Shown here piece by piece: positions 1 through 7,361 of a stretch of 11,432 bases of DNA; the stretch's first letter is position 1, and the number at the start of each line of letters is the position of its first letter. Source of the stretch: Euperipatoides rowelli (taxonomy: Eukaryota > Onychophora > Udeonychophora > Euonychophora > Peripatopsidae); NCBI GenBank assembly GCA_003024985.2, contig PXIH01S0006788.1, one strand, 5' to 3'. The translations under genes and the position numbers were made by a program. The notes below the pieces were generated by a model. That model was given only the letters and a program-made list of their open reading frames with translations. It did not search any database and was not told where the DNA came from.

Positions 1-77
1 TAAACATACAAGTCCATACACATAGACACATTTTATAAAAAATTGAATTTGTCGTAAGATTTACGACAGCGCGACCG
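1..77. other. Left flank outside the palindrome, with a small hairpin
   Basis: This short stretch lies outside the left arm as far as homology can be followed by eye. It contains a perfect 7-bp stem with a 3-base loop at 51-67 (gtcgtaa, loop gat, ttacgac). No coding potential is visible. It may be host sequence or the neighbouring part of the element; nothing decides between them. Confidence 0.4.
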
Positions 78-188
78 CTCAAAGGTTAAAGATGTAGTTT
101 TATATTTACATTAAATATTTTCTTCTAGAAATTAGTTACCGTACTCTATCTTTTTAAAATACACTTCATGTTTAGATAAAATCCCCAA

Positions 189-343
189 CCAGGAAATCGG
201 GTTTTACCATCTTAACCAATCTTATTAAATCCAATGAAATGAGGGTTTCCCACAGGCTTAACTAATGAAACAGCTTCCAACCAACCAATCATATGAAAAC
301 TTAGAAATAACCATAATGACACGATACACAACTCCTATATAAA
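189..343 (+). promoter_or_regulatory. Putative R2 promoter, left arm: CCAAT boxes and TATA box
   Basis: CCAAT pentamers occur at 216-220, 231-235 and 285-289. A TATATAAA box follows at 336-343, 92 bp before the R2 start codon at 428. The TATA box and the CCAAT boxes at 216 and 285 recur at the mirror positions in the right arm. This is ordinary eukaryotic RNA polymerase II core promoter architecture and suggests a DNA-level gene with its own promoter, not a processed retrocopy. Transcription itself cannot be shown from sequence. Confidence 0.5.
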
Positions 344-427
344 TCATAAATTTTTATTACATAAAATATTCCACCACTGCTGCTGCTGGTGTTTCATTGA
401 AAGTACTTTTTTAATTCATAGTGTGAT

Positions 428-1387
428 ATGGAATCTATTGGTGGGGTGAAATCTATTATGATGAGCTGTGATAATACAGAGAGAGGACTATTATTAAGAG
501 AGAACCCCAATAGTTTTGTTATTTTTCCTATTCAATATCATGATATAAGGTTGATGTATAAAAAAAGCTAAAGCATCATTTTGGACTGTTGAAGTGGATT
601 TATCTTAAGATTTGGATGATTGGGAAAAAACTCAAACCAAATGAACATCATTTTATTTCATATGTGCTTGCATTTTTTGCTGCTAGTGATGGAATAGTAA
701 ATGAAAATTTTGTTGAAAGGTTTAGTCAAGAAGTTCAATTACCAGAGGCGCATTGTTTATATGGTTTTCAAATCACTATTGAGAATATTCATTCTGAAAT
801 TTATTCTTTACTTATTGATACCTATATAAAGGATCCAAAGGAGAGATCAACTCTTCAACGCTATTGAAATGCTCCCATGTGTTAAAAAGAAAGCTGATTG
901 GGCACTATTTTGCTGCTGTAGAAGGTATTTCTTTTCTGGTTCTTTTGTTGCAATATTTTGGTTGAAGAAAAGAGGTTTAATGCCTTGTTTAACATTCACT
1001 TATGAACTTATTAGTAGAGATGAAGAACTTCATTGTGAATTTGCTTGTTTATTATTTAGTCATCTTATACATAAACCTTCTAAAGAATGTATTCAGATGT
1101 GGTTAAAATTGAACAAGAATTTCTAACAGAAGTACTACCTGTAGCTAGGCTTGGTATGAATTGTAACCTTATGAAGATGTATATTGAATTTGTAGCTGAC
1201 CAATTACTAGTTGAACTTGAATGTGATAAAATTTATAAAAAAGAAAATCCATTCGATTTTATGGAATTCATCTCACTTGAAAGCAAAACCAATTTTTTTG
1301 AAAGGAAAGTTTGGAGATTATCAAAAAGCCGGTGTTATGTTTAAACATGAAGAAAATCATATATTTACTCTAGATGTGGACTTTTAA
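428..1387 (+). pseudogene. Ribonucleotide reductase small subunit (R2) pseudogene, left copy
   Basis: Class I R2 houses the diiron-tyrosyl radical cofactor and pairs with the large subunit to reduce ribonucleotides to deoxynucleotides in the cytosol. Homology runs from the ATG at 428 to the taa at 1385-1387, about 320 codons and similar to short viral R2 proteins. Visible signatures in order are FWTVE with [35 protein letters not shown] (two iron ligands plus the radical Tyr), [12 protein letters not shown] (Glu and His ligands), EQEFLTE, EFVADQL, NPFDFME and the C-terminal FTLDVDF that docks on the large subunit. It is broken: stops occur near 568 and at 606-608, frames shift near 628, 850, 940 and 1311, and about 47 bases are missing near 911. 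No introns are seen. It lies tail to tail with the Bcl-2 relic at 2344-2913. Identity is very secure; viral rather than host origin is inferred from context. Confidence 0.94.
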
Positions 1388-1466
1388 TAGTAAATATGAC
1401 TTTTTAATGAAATACATAAAACTCACCAATAATGAAAATATATTTTACTTTGAAAATTATATAAAT

Positions 1467-1472
1467 AATAAA
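1467..1472 (+). terminator. Possible R2 polyadenylation signal, left arm
   Basis: An AATAAA hexamer lies about 80 bp past the R2 stop codon and is conserved at the mirror position in the right arm. In DNA this AT-rich the hexamer is common by chance, so conservation between arms is the only support. Confidence 0.3.
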
Positions 1473-1710
1473 TTCTTAAACTAAAAGTATTGTTTCATTT
1501 TTTTCTATTTCATTTACACATACTCAAACAAAAACCTCATAAACTTATCTAGCATTTTTATATTATCTTATTTAAATTTTTAATTTTGGGTTTTCAAACA
1601 TTAATAATTTTTTTTACATGCTTATTTAATAAACCTCAAAAATTTTATTAATTGACCAAAAAACTTATAATTAAAATTAAAACATTCCTGAGAAGCACAA
1701 TGATGTGGAG

Positions 1711-1739
1711 ATTATATATATATACTGTATATATATAAT
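1711..1739. repeat. AT-only palindrome
   Basis: attatatatat and its complement atatatataat flank a 7-base centre, making a potential AT cruciform inside the block inserted into the left-arm duplication. It has no counterpart in the right arm. Confidence 0.55.
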
Positions 1740-1793
1740 AAATAGAGTAGGCTATATTTTTTAGCCACATATTAATAAATAGAGTAGGCTATA
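1737..1793. repeat. Short tandem repeat, 37-bp period
   Basis: aataaatagagtaggctata occurs exactly at 1737-1756 and again at 1774-1793, followed each time by a T run. It lies within the extra block found only in the left arm. Confidence 0.7.
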
Positions 1794-2188
1794 ATTTTTT
1801 AAACCCATAATTGTAATTTACTAAGACAGAATGATTTGGAGGATCATTATAGATAAAAGTCTTAANATCTTATTTAGATTTTTAATTTTGTTTTTTTCAA
1901 ACATGAATAAATATTTTTTTATACCCTTATTTATTAAAGTCCAAAAATTTTATTAATGGAAACAACTTTTAATCAAAATTAAACATTGTTAAGAAACAGA
2001 ATGATTTAGGGATCATTATAGATTAAAGTCTCAAAGTCAAATCAACATATCAAATAAATAAAAAATATTATAACAAAAATTTAAACTTTCATTATAAAGT
2101 ATTGCAAATTTTAATGAATCATTAACATTTTTGTTATTTAGTTTATACAAATTGTGATATTACCATTCATTGATAATCAGGACAGGTT

Positions 2189-2209
2189 TTTCTACTAAAG
2201 TAGTAGAAA
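2189..2209. repeat. Small perfect hairpin, left arm
   Basis: tttctacta and tagtagaaa form a 9-bp perfect stem around a 3-base loop (aag). The mirror hairpin is at 4228-4248 with the same stem and a different loop base pattern. Conservation of the stem may simply reflect common ancestry of the arms. Confidence 0.55.
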
Positions 2210-2343
2210 CATTTAAAAAAATATATTACTGTATAATAAATGAGGGAGGAAATAATAGATTAATGAAAGATCATGGTTGTTAAGTCAACATACATGTTTC
2301 CAAATAATAATACACTATTATATTTTCTCCACAATGACATAAA

Positions 2344-2913
2344 TTATCTTGGAATACATCCCCTTACAGATTTTATGGAAAGTAAAGCTGATAGAGTCAT
2401 TACACCAATAGCACTAGCTGTAATATCACAAAAAAGTTTTTATAGTATGCCATATGCATTCTCTTATATCGGTGTCCTCTGTAAAATTCAATGAATCCAA
2501 TCCACCCATTATACTCCATTATCCAATTTATTAAGTTAGTGTTTAGGTAGGTGGTGAGCCAATCTGATATTCGATTAACTAAATCAAGCATTTCTTTGTT
2601 TACACACCCTATGGCTACCTCACCTCAAATGCCAATAAAACAGCTATTTTCCCCCTGGTGTATATGCCCTCCAAAAAGCTCATTTGTCACCCCCTGGAAT
2701 GTAGAAAACACTGAGTTTGGTGTAATGTGTAAGGAATTACACATTTCATTGAAAACTTCAGTATATATCTTCAAATTCATCACCCAAGCTTCTCATCATT
2801 AGGTGGACTTCATTGATGGGTGATAATAGTGGAGAAATTTTCCATTCAAATCCTTTTTTACTTAATTTATATCCTATATAATCATTTACGATAGTCCTAC
2901 ATGTATTATTCAT
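2344..2913 (-). pseudogene. Bcl-2 family anti-apoptotic homologue, pseudogene, left copy
   Basis: Homology on the minus strand runs from an ATG at 2911-2913 to a stop at 2344-2346, about 190 codons, the size of cellular and viral Bcl-2 proteins. Motifs in order are BH4 (YIGYKLSKKGF, about 2848-2886), BH3 (MRSLGDEFED, about 2768-2797), a BH1 region (NELFGG then IHQGE, about 2640-2700), the helix before BH2 (ISDWLTTYLNTNLINW) and BH2 (WIMEYNGWIGFIEFY, about 2487-2531). A hydrophobic, small-residue stretch (about 2365-2425, shifted frame) resembles a C-terminal membrane anchor. Proteins with all four BH motifs hold Bax/Bak-type killers at the outer mitochondrial membrane and so block apoptosis. 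Frameshifts occur just after BH3, within BH1 and before the anchor, so the gene is dead. No intron is seen. Viral capture is inferred; a host retrocopy is the alternative. Confidence 0.87.
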
Positions 2914-3276
2914 TTTTCAGCTAAATAACTATCCACAAGAAGATATGTTTCCACTCTGTTTTTTCTTTAGAACTTAAAGCTTGTTTCTCATTGGTGGTTT
3001 ATAGTTGGGGGTATTTGAGATTATGCACATGATCAAAGTACAGATTGTTCATCTGAAATTTAGATGCTGGTATTCTACTATCAGCCTTAGCATTGATAGT
3101 GCTTACTAAGTTATTGATTTTTTAGTACATTAGAGCTAAATTTAAATTAATAGTTGGAGCTGGACTAATTTATAGCTACTATTCATTTAAAGGTAAGGAG
3201 TGAACTAGCAAAAAACATTAACATTAAGTTCTCTTTTAGCTACTGATGAATTTACTGAAAAAATTATAAAGATAGA
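2914..3276. other. Bcl-2 upstream region, left side of the palindrome centre
   Basis: No protein homology is seen. On the minus strand a TATAAA lies at 2998-3003, 90 bp before the Bcl-2 ATG. The sequence mirrors 3329-3705 with scattered substitutions, including blocks such as gatgctggtattctactatc (3063-3082) and gttctcttttagctactgat (3228-3247). Confidence 0.6.
2998..3003 (-). promoter_or_regulatory. Putative TATA box of the left Bcl-2 copy
   Basis: TATAAA on the minus strand sits 90 bp before the ATG. The mirror copy at 3615-3620 has the same sequence, with a C-rich block (ccccc) just upstream in both arms. The spacing nearly equals that of the R2 TATA box to its start codon. Confidence 0.4.
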
Positions 3277-3328
3277 ACACTCATTGTAGAGGATGTCCCC
3301 GATACCATCCTGATATATGACAATAATC
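3277..3328. other. Central spacer of the palindrome
   Basis: About 50 bp separate the last recognisable arm homology on either side (left ataaagatagaa, right ctctaactttataa). The spacer contains a small inverted repeat, ggatg at 3291-3295 and catcc at 3306-3310, centred on 3300.5 and close to the geometric centre of the inner arm edges. It could be a relic of the original junction or terminus. It is also somewhat less AT-rich than its surroundings. Confidence 0.7.
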
Positions 3329-3705
3329 TCTAACTTTATAATTTTTTTCAGTAAATTCCTCAGTAGTTAAAAGAGAACTTAATGTTAAGGTTTTTTGCTA
3401 GTTCACTCCATACCTTTATATAAATAGTAGCTATAAATATTAGTCAACTCCAACTATTAATTTAAATTTAGCTCTAATGTATTTAAAAATCATTAACTTA
3501 GAAAGTACTATCAATGCTGAGTATGATAGTAGAATACCAGCATCTAAATCTCAGATGAACAATCCCCTTCAATCCGTACTTTGATCATGCACATAATCTC
3601 AAATACCCCCCAACTATAAACAACTAATGATAAACGAGCTTTTAGTTCTGGGAGAAAAAACATAGTGGAAACATATCTTCTTGTGGATAGTTATTTAGCT
3701 GAAAA
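3329..3705. other. Bcl-2 upstream region, right side of the palindrome centre
   Basis: This mirrors 2914-3276. TATATAAA at 3417-3424 is not conserved in the left arm, whereas TATAAA at 3615-3620 is. No coding signal is visible. Confidence 0.55.
3615..3620 (+). promoter_or_regulatory. Putative TATA box of the right Bcl-2 copy
   Basis: TATAAA lies 91 bp before the mutated start position at 3706 and is preceded by a C run. The same box and spacing occur in the left arm. Confidence 0.4.
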
Positions 3706-4148
3706 AAGAATAATGCATGTAGGAGTATCGTAAATGATTATTTAGGGTATAAATTAAGTCAAAAAAGATTTTAATGGACAAATTCCCCACTATTCTCACC
3801 CATCAATGAAGTCCACCTAACCATGAGAAGCTTAGGTGATGAATTTGAAGAGATATACTGAAGTTTTCAATGAAATGTGTAATTCATTAACATTACACCA
3901 AACTCTGTATTCTACATTCCAGGGTGTGTCTAATAATGTTTTTGGAGGATGTATACACCGGGGGGAAATAGTTGCTTTATTGGCATTTAGAGTTGTGTTA
4001 GCTGTAGTGTTTAAACAAATAAATGCCTGAGTTAGTTAATCGAATATTGGATTGGCTCACCACCTACCTAGACACTAACTTAATAAATTGGATAATGGAG
4101 CATAATGAGTGGATTGGGTTCATTGAAATTTACAAACATTTTTGTTGA
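3706..4148 (+). pseudogene. Bcl-2 family homologue, pseudogene, right copy lacking the membrane anchor
   Basis: This is the mirror copy of the minus-strand gene at 2344-2913. The start codon has become AAG at 3706-3708, and stops interrupt the BH4 region. BH3 reads MRSLGDEFEE (3823-3852). After a one-base shift, a 64-codon open frame (3836-4030) covers the following helices and BH1 (IHRGEIVALLAF, about 3952-3990). Further stops break the helix before BH2, though the GGWxGF-like BH2 is still recognisable near 4090-4133. Just after BH2, 181 bp present in the left arm are missing, which removes the hydrophobic tail; the frame then ends at 4146-4148. The canonical BH1 Arg is Glu here. It could not make a functional protein. 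Confidence 0.83.
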
Positions 4149-4227
4149 CTTAACAACCATGACCTTTCATTAATCTATTATTTCCCCCCTCATTTTATAT
4201 ATTGTAATATATATTTTTTTAAAAATG

Positions 4228-4248
4228 TTTCTACTATTTTAGTAGAAA
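4228..4248. repeat. Small perfect hairpin, right arm
   Basis: tttctacta, loop ttt, tagtagaaa. It is the mirror of the hairpin at 2189-2209; both 9-bp stems are intact although the loop differs. Confidence 0.55.
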
Positions 4249-4640
4249 AACCTGTCCTGATTATCAATGAATTGTAATATCACAATTTGTATAAACTAAA
4301 TAACAAAAATGTTAATGATTCATTAAAATTTGCAATACTGTATAATGAAAGTTTAAGTTTTTGTTATAATATTTTTTTAATTTATTTGATATGTTGATTT
4401 GACTTGGAGACTTTTATCTATAATGATCCCTAAATCATTCTGTTTCTTAACAATGTTTAATTTTGATTGTTTTTTCCATTAATAAAATTTTTGAACTTTA
4501 ATAAAATATATTTATTCATGTTTGAAAAAAACCAAAATTAAAAATCTAAATAAGATGATATAAAGATGATAGATAAGTTTATGTGGTTTTTGTTTATATA
4601 AATGAAATAGAAAAAATATGAAATACTTTTAGTTTAACAA

Positions 4641-4646
4641 TTTATT
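4641..4646 (-). terminator. Possible R2 polyadenylation signal, right arm
   Basis: AATAAA on the minus strand lies about 80 bp past the R2 stop, matching the position in the left arm. Support is weak in such AT-rich DNA. Confidence 0.3.
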
Positions 4647-4724
4647 ATTTATATAATTTTCAAAGTAAAATAAATTTCATTATTGGTGAATTTTATGTAT
4701 TTCATTAAAAAGTCATATTTACTA

Positions 4725-5740
4725 TCACAAGTCCGCATCTAGAGTAAATATATGACTTTCTTACTGTTTAAACATAACCCCGGATTTTTGATACTACAAC
4801 TTTCCTCTCAAAAAAACTGGTTTTGCTTTCAAGTGAGATACATTCTATAAAATCAAATGGATTTTCTTTTTTATAAATTTTATCACATTCAAGTTCAACT
4901 AGTAATCGGTCAGCTACAAATTCAATATAGTTCTTCATAAGATTACAATTCATACCAAGCATAGCTACAGGTAGTGCTTCTGTTAGAAATTCTTGTTCAA
5001 TTTTAACCACATCTGAAATGATTTCTATAATACATTCTTTAGAAGGTTTATGTATATGATGACTAAATAATAAACAAAGTGACAATTAAGTCCTTCATTT
5101 CTTCTAATAAGTTTATTACTGAATGTTAAACCAGGCATTAATAGTTTTTTTCTCAACCAAAATATAGCCACAAAGGAACCAGAAAATAAAATACCTTCTA
5201 CAGCAGCAAAAGCAATAATGCATTCTCCAAATGTGGCTGTTGTATGAGTATTCCAATTCAGTACCCAATCAGCTTTTTTTAACACATGGGAGCATTTCAA
5301 TAGAGTTGAAGAGTTTATCTCTCTCATTTGGATCCTTTATGTAGGTATCAATAAGTAAAGAATACATTTCAGAATGAATATTCTCAATAGCGATTTGAAA
5401 GCCACAGAAACAACATGCTTCTGGTACTTAAACTTCTTGACTAAACCTTTTAGCCAAATTTTCATTTACTATCCCATCGCTAGCAGCAAAAAATGCAAGC
5501 ACATATGAAATAAAATGACATTCATTTGGTTTGAGTTTTTTTCCCAATCATCCAAATTTTTAGATAAATCCACTTCTTCAACAGTCCAAAATGATGCTTT
5601 AGCTTTTTTATACATCAACCATATATCTTTATATTGAATAAAAAATAACATCTATTAGGTTTCTCTCTTAATAATGGTTCAATCTCTGTATTATTGCAGC
5701 TCATCATAATAGATTTCACCCCACCAATAATAGATTCCAT
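4725..5740 (-). pseudogene. Ribonucleotide reductase small subunit (R2) pseudogene, right copy
   Basis: This is a full-length mirror of the left R2 copy, from an ATG at 5738-5740 to a tga at 4725-4727. It retains PLLRENPN near the start, [21 protein letters not shown] (two iron ligands and the radical Tyr), the segment [15 protein letters not shown] that the left copy has lost, [30 protein letters not shown] and NPFDF. The tail is FTLDADL, one residue off the usual final Phe. The late iron-ligand motif reads NEGLNC, so the His ligand has become Asn, which alone should abolish the cofactor. Frameshifts fall near 5660, 5420-5470, 5330, 5070 and 4790, and a stop interrupts the SQEV region. It is the more complete copy in length. 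Which copy is closer to the ancestor varies site by site. Confidence 0.94.
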
Positions 5741-5824
5741 ATCACACTTTGAATTTAAAAACTACTTTCAATGAAACAACAGCAGTAGCAGTGNTGGAAT
5801 ATTTTATGAAATACAAATTTGCGA

Positions 5825-5972
5825 ATTATATAGGAGTTATGTATCATGTGATTAGGGTTATTTCTAGGTTTTGTAAGATTGGTTGGTTGGAAGCTGTTTC
5901 ATTGGTTAAGTTGTGGGAAAACCCTCATTTCATGGATTTAATAAGATTGGTTAATATAATAAAACCCCAATT
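5825..5972 (-). promoter_or_regulatory. Putative R2 promoter, right arm: TATA box and CCAAT boxes
   Basis: On the minus strand TATATAAT (5825-5832) lies about 85-92 bp before the R2 ATG. CCAAT boxes (attgg on the plus strand) lie upstream at 5878-5882, 5901-5905 and 5946-5950. The first and third correspond to left-arm boxes; the second is mutated in the left arm. Confidence 0.5.
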
Positions 5973-6305
5973 CCTGGTTAAGGATTTTATCTAGTCATGA
6001 AGTGTATTTTATAAAGATAGAATACGGTAACTAATTTTTAGAAAAAAAAATCTTATGTGTAAATATAAAACTACATTTTTCTTGAGGTTAATTTTCTTAA
6101 AAAAGTTTACAGTGAATAATTTTTTAGAGTTAAAAAAAATCTGAAGTGTAAATATAAAACTAGACCTACATTTTTTTAAATTTTTGTTGAGGTGAACTTT
6201 TTTTATTTTTTTGTTGAGGTGAACTTTTTTTAAAAAAAAAGTTATGGTAAATAATTTTTTAGCTTAAAATATTTATTTATGTTTGGATGTTGTCTTTTTT
6301 CTTAT
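5973..6305. repeat. Arm edge running into A/T-rich direct repeats
   Basis: Two related units follow one another at about 6055-6132 and 6144-6265. Each begins gtgtaaatataaaacta, passes through a cattttt and ttgaggt-aa-ttt block, and ends taataattttttag or a variant. Within the second unit, ttttgttgaggtgaactttt is itself doubled (about 6184-6204 and 6210-6231). The left arm edge matches one unit, so the palindrome boundary lies in or beside this array. Confidence 0.65.
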
Positions 6306-6568
6306 TTATTTTAGTTTAGGTATATGGTAATGTTCTGTTTACTGAAGTTAATATTGATAGGGTGATTGGTGATGTAAATATTGGTGCTTATCTTAAGTTA
6401 GGAAATTATTTGTTTGAATGCTGTAAGTCTTTTTGTATCTAAGTTTTTTATTTTGGTGTAGGGTAATGTTTTGATATGTGGATTTAATATTACCGTCATT
6501 GACAAGGTAAATATTGTAGAAATTAAAATTGTGAAAAATATTTGTTTGAATACTGTAGGTCTATTTAC
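6306..6568. repeat. Decayed tandem duplication of ~130 bp
   Basis: 6306-6433 and 6448-6568 share the order ttattttngtntagg, ggtaatgttntg, gtaaatattg and tatttgtttgaatnctgta. The first copy has an open frame of about 40 codons starting near 6318; no family is recognised and it may be chance. Confidence 0.55.
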
Positions 6569-7361
6569 TTCAGAACTGTGAGAAAATTATCTTTCATTAT
6601 AAAATTGTATTCTAGAATGCTAACATAGACTAAACTTACTGAAAGAAGTCTGATGCTTTATTAGCACACTGTCTAACAACCAATAAGGAAAGAGCTTTTT
6701 AATCTCTTATTTTTCTAATGGTCCCCTTTGTTGGATATCTAACAATTGATAAGCGAAGAGTTTTTTTCTATTGGTTCCCTTCATTTGATATCTAACAAAG
6801 AATAAGAGAAGAAAGTAATGTATGCATATCAGTGTTAAATTTTTGGGGATTGCAGTGTATGGAGGTATGTATAATAAATTTGAGATATATACATTATATA
6901 ATCCACATCTTATATACTATATGATAATAATGTTTATTCTTAAAGTTTGCCACTTTTCAGATTTATTATGGTCTACAAGTCTAAGATTACTAAAGTTAGT
7001 GAAATTTAATCTAACTTCTGATTGGTTAATATGTGTTAGAAAAATGAAATAGAAACATAAAAATTAACATTTATAACAATATTTATTTTAACATATATTT
7101 ACAATATTTCCAAAACTTATTATTATTATTTTTTAACAGAATAAATTCCATTTCTTTCATAGAAGTAAATGTAAAGGAGGATTTTCAGCATATTTTTTTT
7201 TACATATCAATCTTGATAATAACAATGTCTGCTTCATTTAAAGCCATAAATAAAGTCTTTTGTAAAAGTCATTTAGAAAGTAATTTTTTAGTTTTGTATT
7301 TGACTTCTTCATGAGGTTGAGGATAGTTTCTTTTTTCTTTATACATATAAATCAAATCGGA
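6569..7361. other. Non-coding or unrecognised stretch before the polymerase relic
   Basis: No recognisable protein is seen. Three diverged units begin tctaacaa at 6672, 6738 and 6791. An open frame of 76 codons at 6822-7052 has a hydrophobic, low-complexity translation without family motifs and is not called as a gene. Confidence 0.5.
6672..6812. repeat. Three diverged tandem units beginning tctaacaa
   Basis: Units begin at 6672, 6738 and 6791, each continuing with an aataag or gataag and gaagag pattern, with spacings of 66 and 53 bp; the last is partial. The first unit contains caataaggaaagagcttttt (6681-6700), which recurs with one change at 8773-8792. Confidence 0.55.

Larger units (their letters stand above)
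1564..2032. repeat. Left-arm-only tandem duplication with an inserted AT-rich block
   Basis: The segment starting at 1564 (atcttatttaaattttta) recurs at 1867 with the same flanking order for about 150 bp. Both copies end in a motif like cagaatgatttnggatcatt (about 1825 and 1998). The first copy is interrupted by roughly 105 bp at about 1711-1819. The right arm has only one copy (about 4400-4560), so the duplication probably postdates the palindrome, or one copy was lost there. Confidence 0.65.
1388..2343. other. AT-rich intergenic DNA between R2 and Bcl-2, left arm
   Basis: No coding signal is visible. An AATAAA at 1467-1472, about 80 bp after the R2 stop, is matched by tttatt at 4641-4646 in the right arm and could be the R2 polyadenylation signal. 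The stretch also holds the left-arm tandem duplication, an AT palindrome (1711-1739) and a small hairpin (2189-2209). An ambiguous base occurs at 1866. Confidence 0.6.
78..3276 (+). repeat. Left arm of a ~6 kb imperfect palindrome
   Basis: This arm is the reverse complement, with indels, of about 3329-6086. The match can be followed from the outer edge (tgtagttttatattta at about 93-108, against the complement near 6060-6075) through the R2 gene, the AT-rich intergenic DNA and the Bcl-2 gene to the inner edge (tttactgaaaaaattataaa at 3251-3270). A hand comparison of 1141-1200 with its counterpart at 4909-4968 shows about 4 differences in 60. This arm is about 440 bp longer than the other. The extra length is mainly a tandem duplication with an insertion (1564-2032) and a 181-bp segment (2300-2480) absent from the right arm. 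Confidence 0.93.
4149..4724. other. AT-rich intergenic DNA between Bcl-2 and R2, right arm
   Basis: This is the single-copy counterpart of 1388-2343. It holds the conserved hairpin at 4228-4248 and a minus-strand AATAAA at 4641-4646. No coding signal is visible. Confidence 0.6.
3329..6086 (-). repeat. Right arm of the ~6 kb imperfect palindrome
   Basis: This arm is the reverse complement of the left arm, carrying Bcl-2 (plus strand) and R2 (minus strand). It lacks the 181-bp segment corresponding to 2300-2480, which holds the Bcl-2 tail, and the left-arm tandem duplication. It retains about 47 bp of R2 that the left arm has lost. An ambiguous base occurs at 5794. The outer edge passes into direct repeats at 6055-6265, so the exact end is uncertain by tens of bases. 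Confidence 0.92.

Noticed and set aside
428-1387. R2 as a processed host retrocopy
   Set aside because: There is no poly-A tail or target-site duplication, it has an upstream CCAAT/TATA promoter, and it sits in the same duplicated unit as an intronless Bcl-2 gene. The idea is not excluded, only less likely.
2273-2802. Plus-strand open frames of 73 and 83 codons
   Set aside because: They lie antisense to the left Bcl-2 copy, whose BH motifs on the minus strand explain the sequence.
5749-5994. Plus-strand open frame of 81 codons containing an ambiguous base
   Set aside because: It runs across the promoter region of the right R2 copy, has no homology and is not open at the mirror position in the left arm.
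78-6086. Palindrome as a simple assembly or chimera artefact of one molecule folded back
   Set aside because: The arms differ by several percent with different large indels and different gene lesions, more than read error or the two strands of one molecule would give. Misjoining of two genuine distant copies is still possible.
6822-7052. Plus-strand open frame of 76 codons
   Set aside because: The translation is hydrophobic low-complexity sequence without motifs, no start context stands out, and such lengths are expected by chance in this region.
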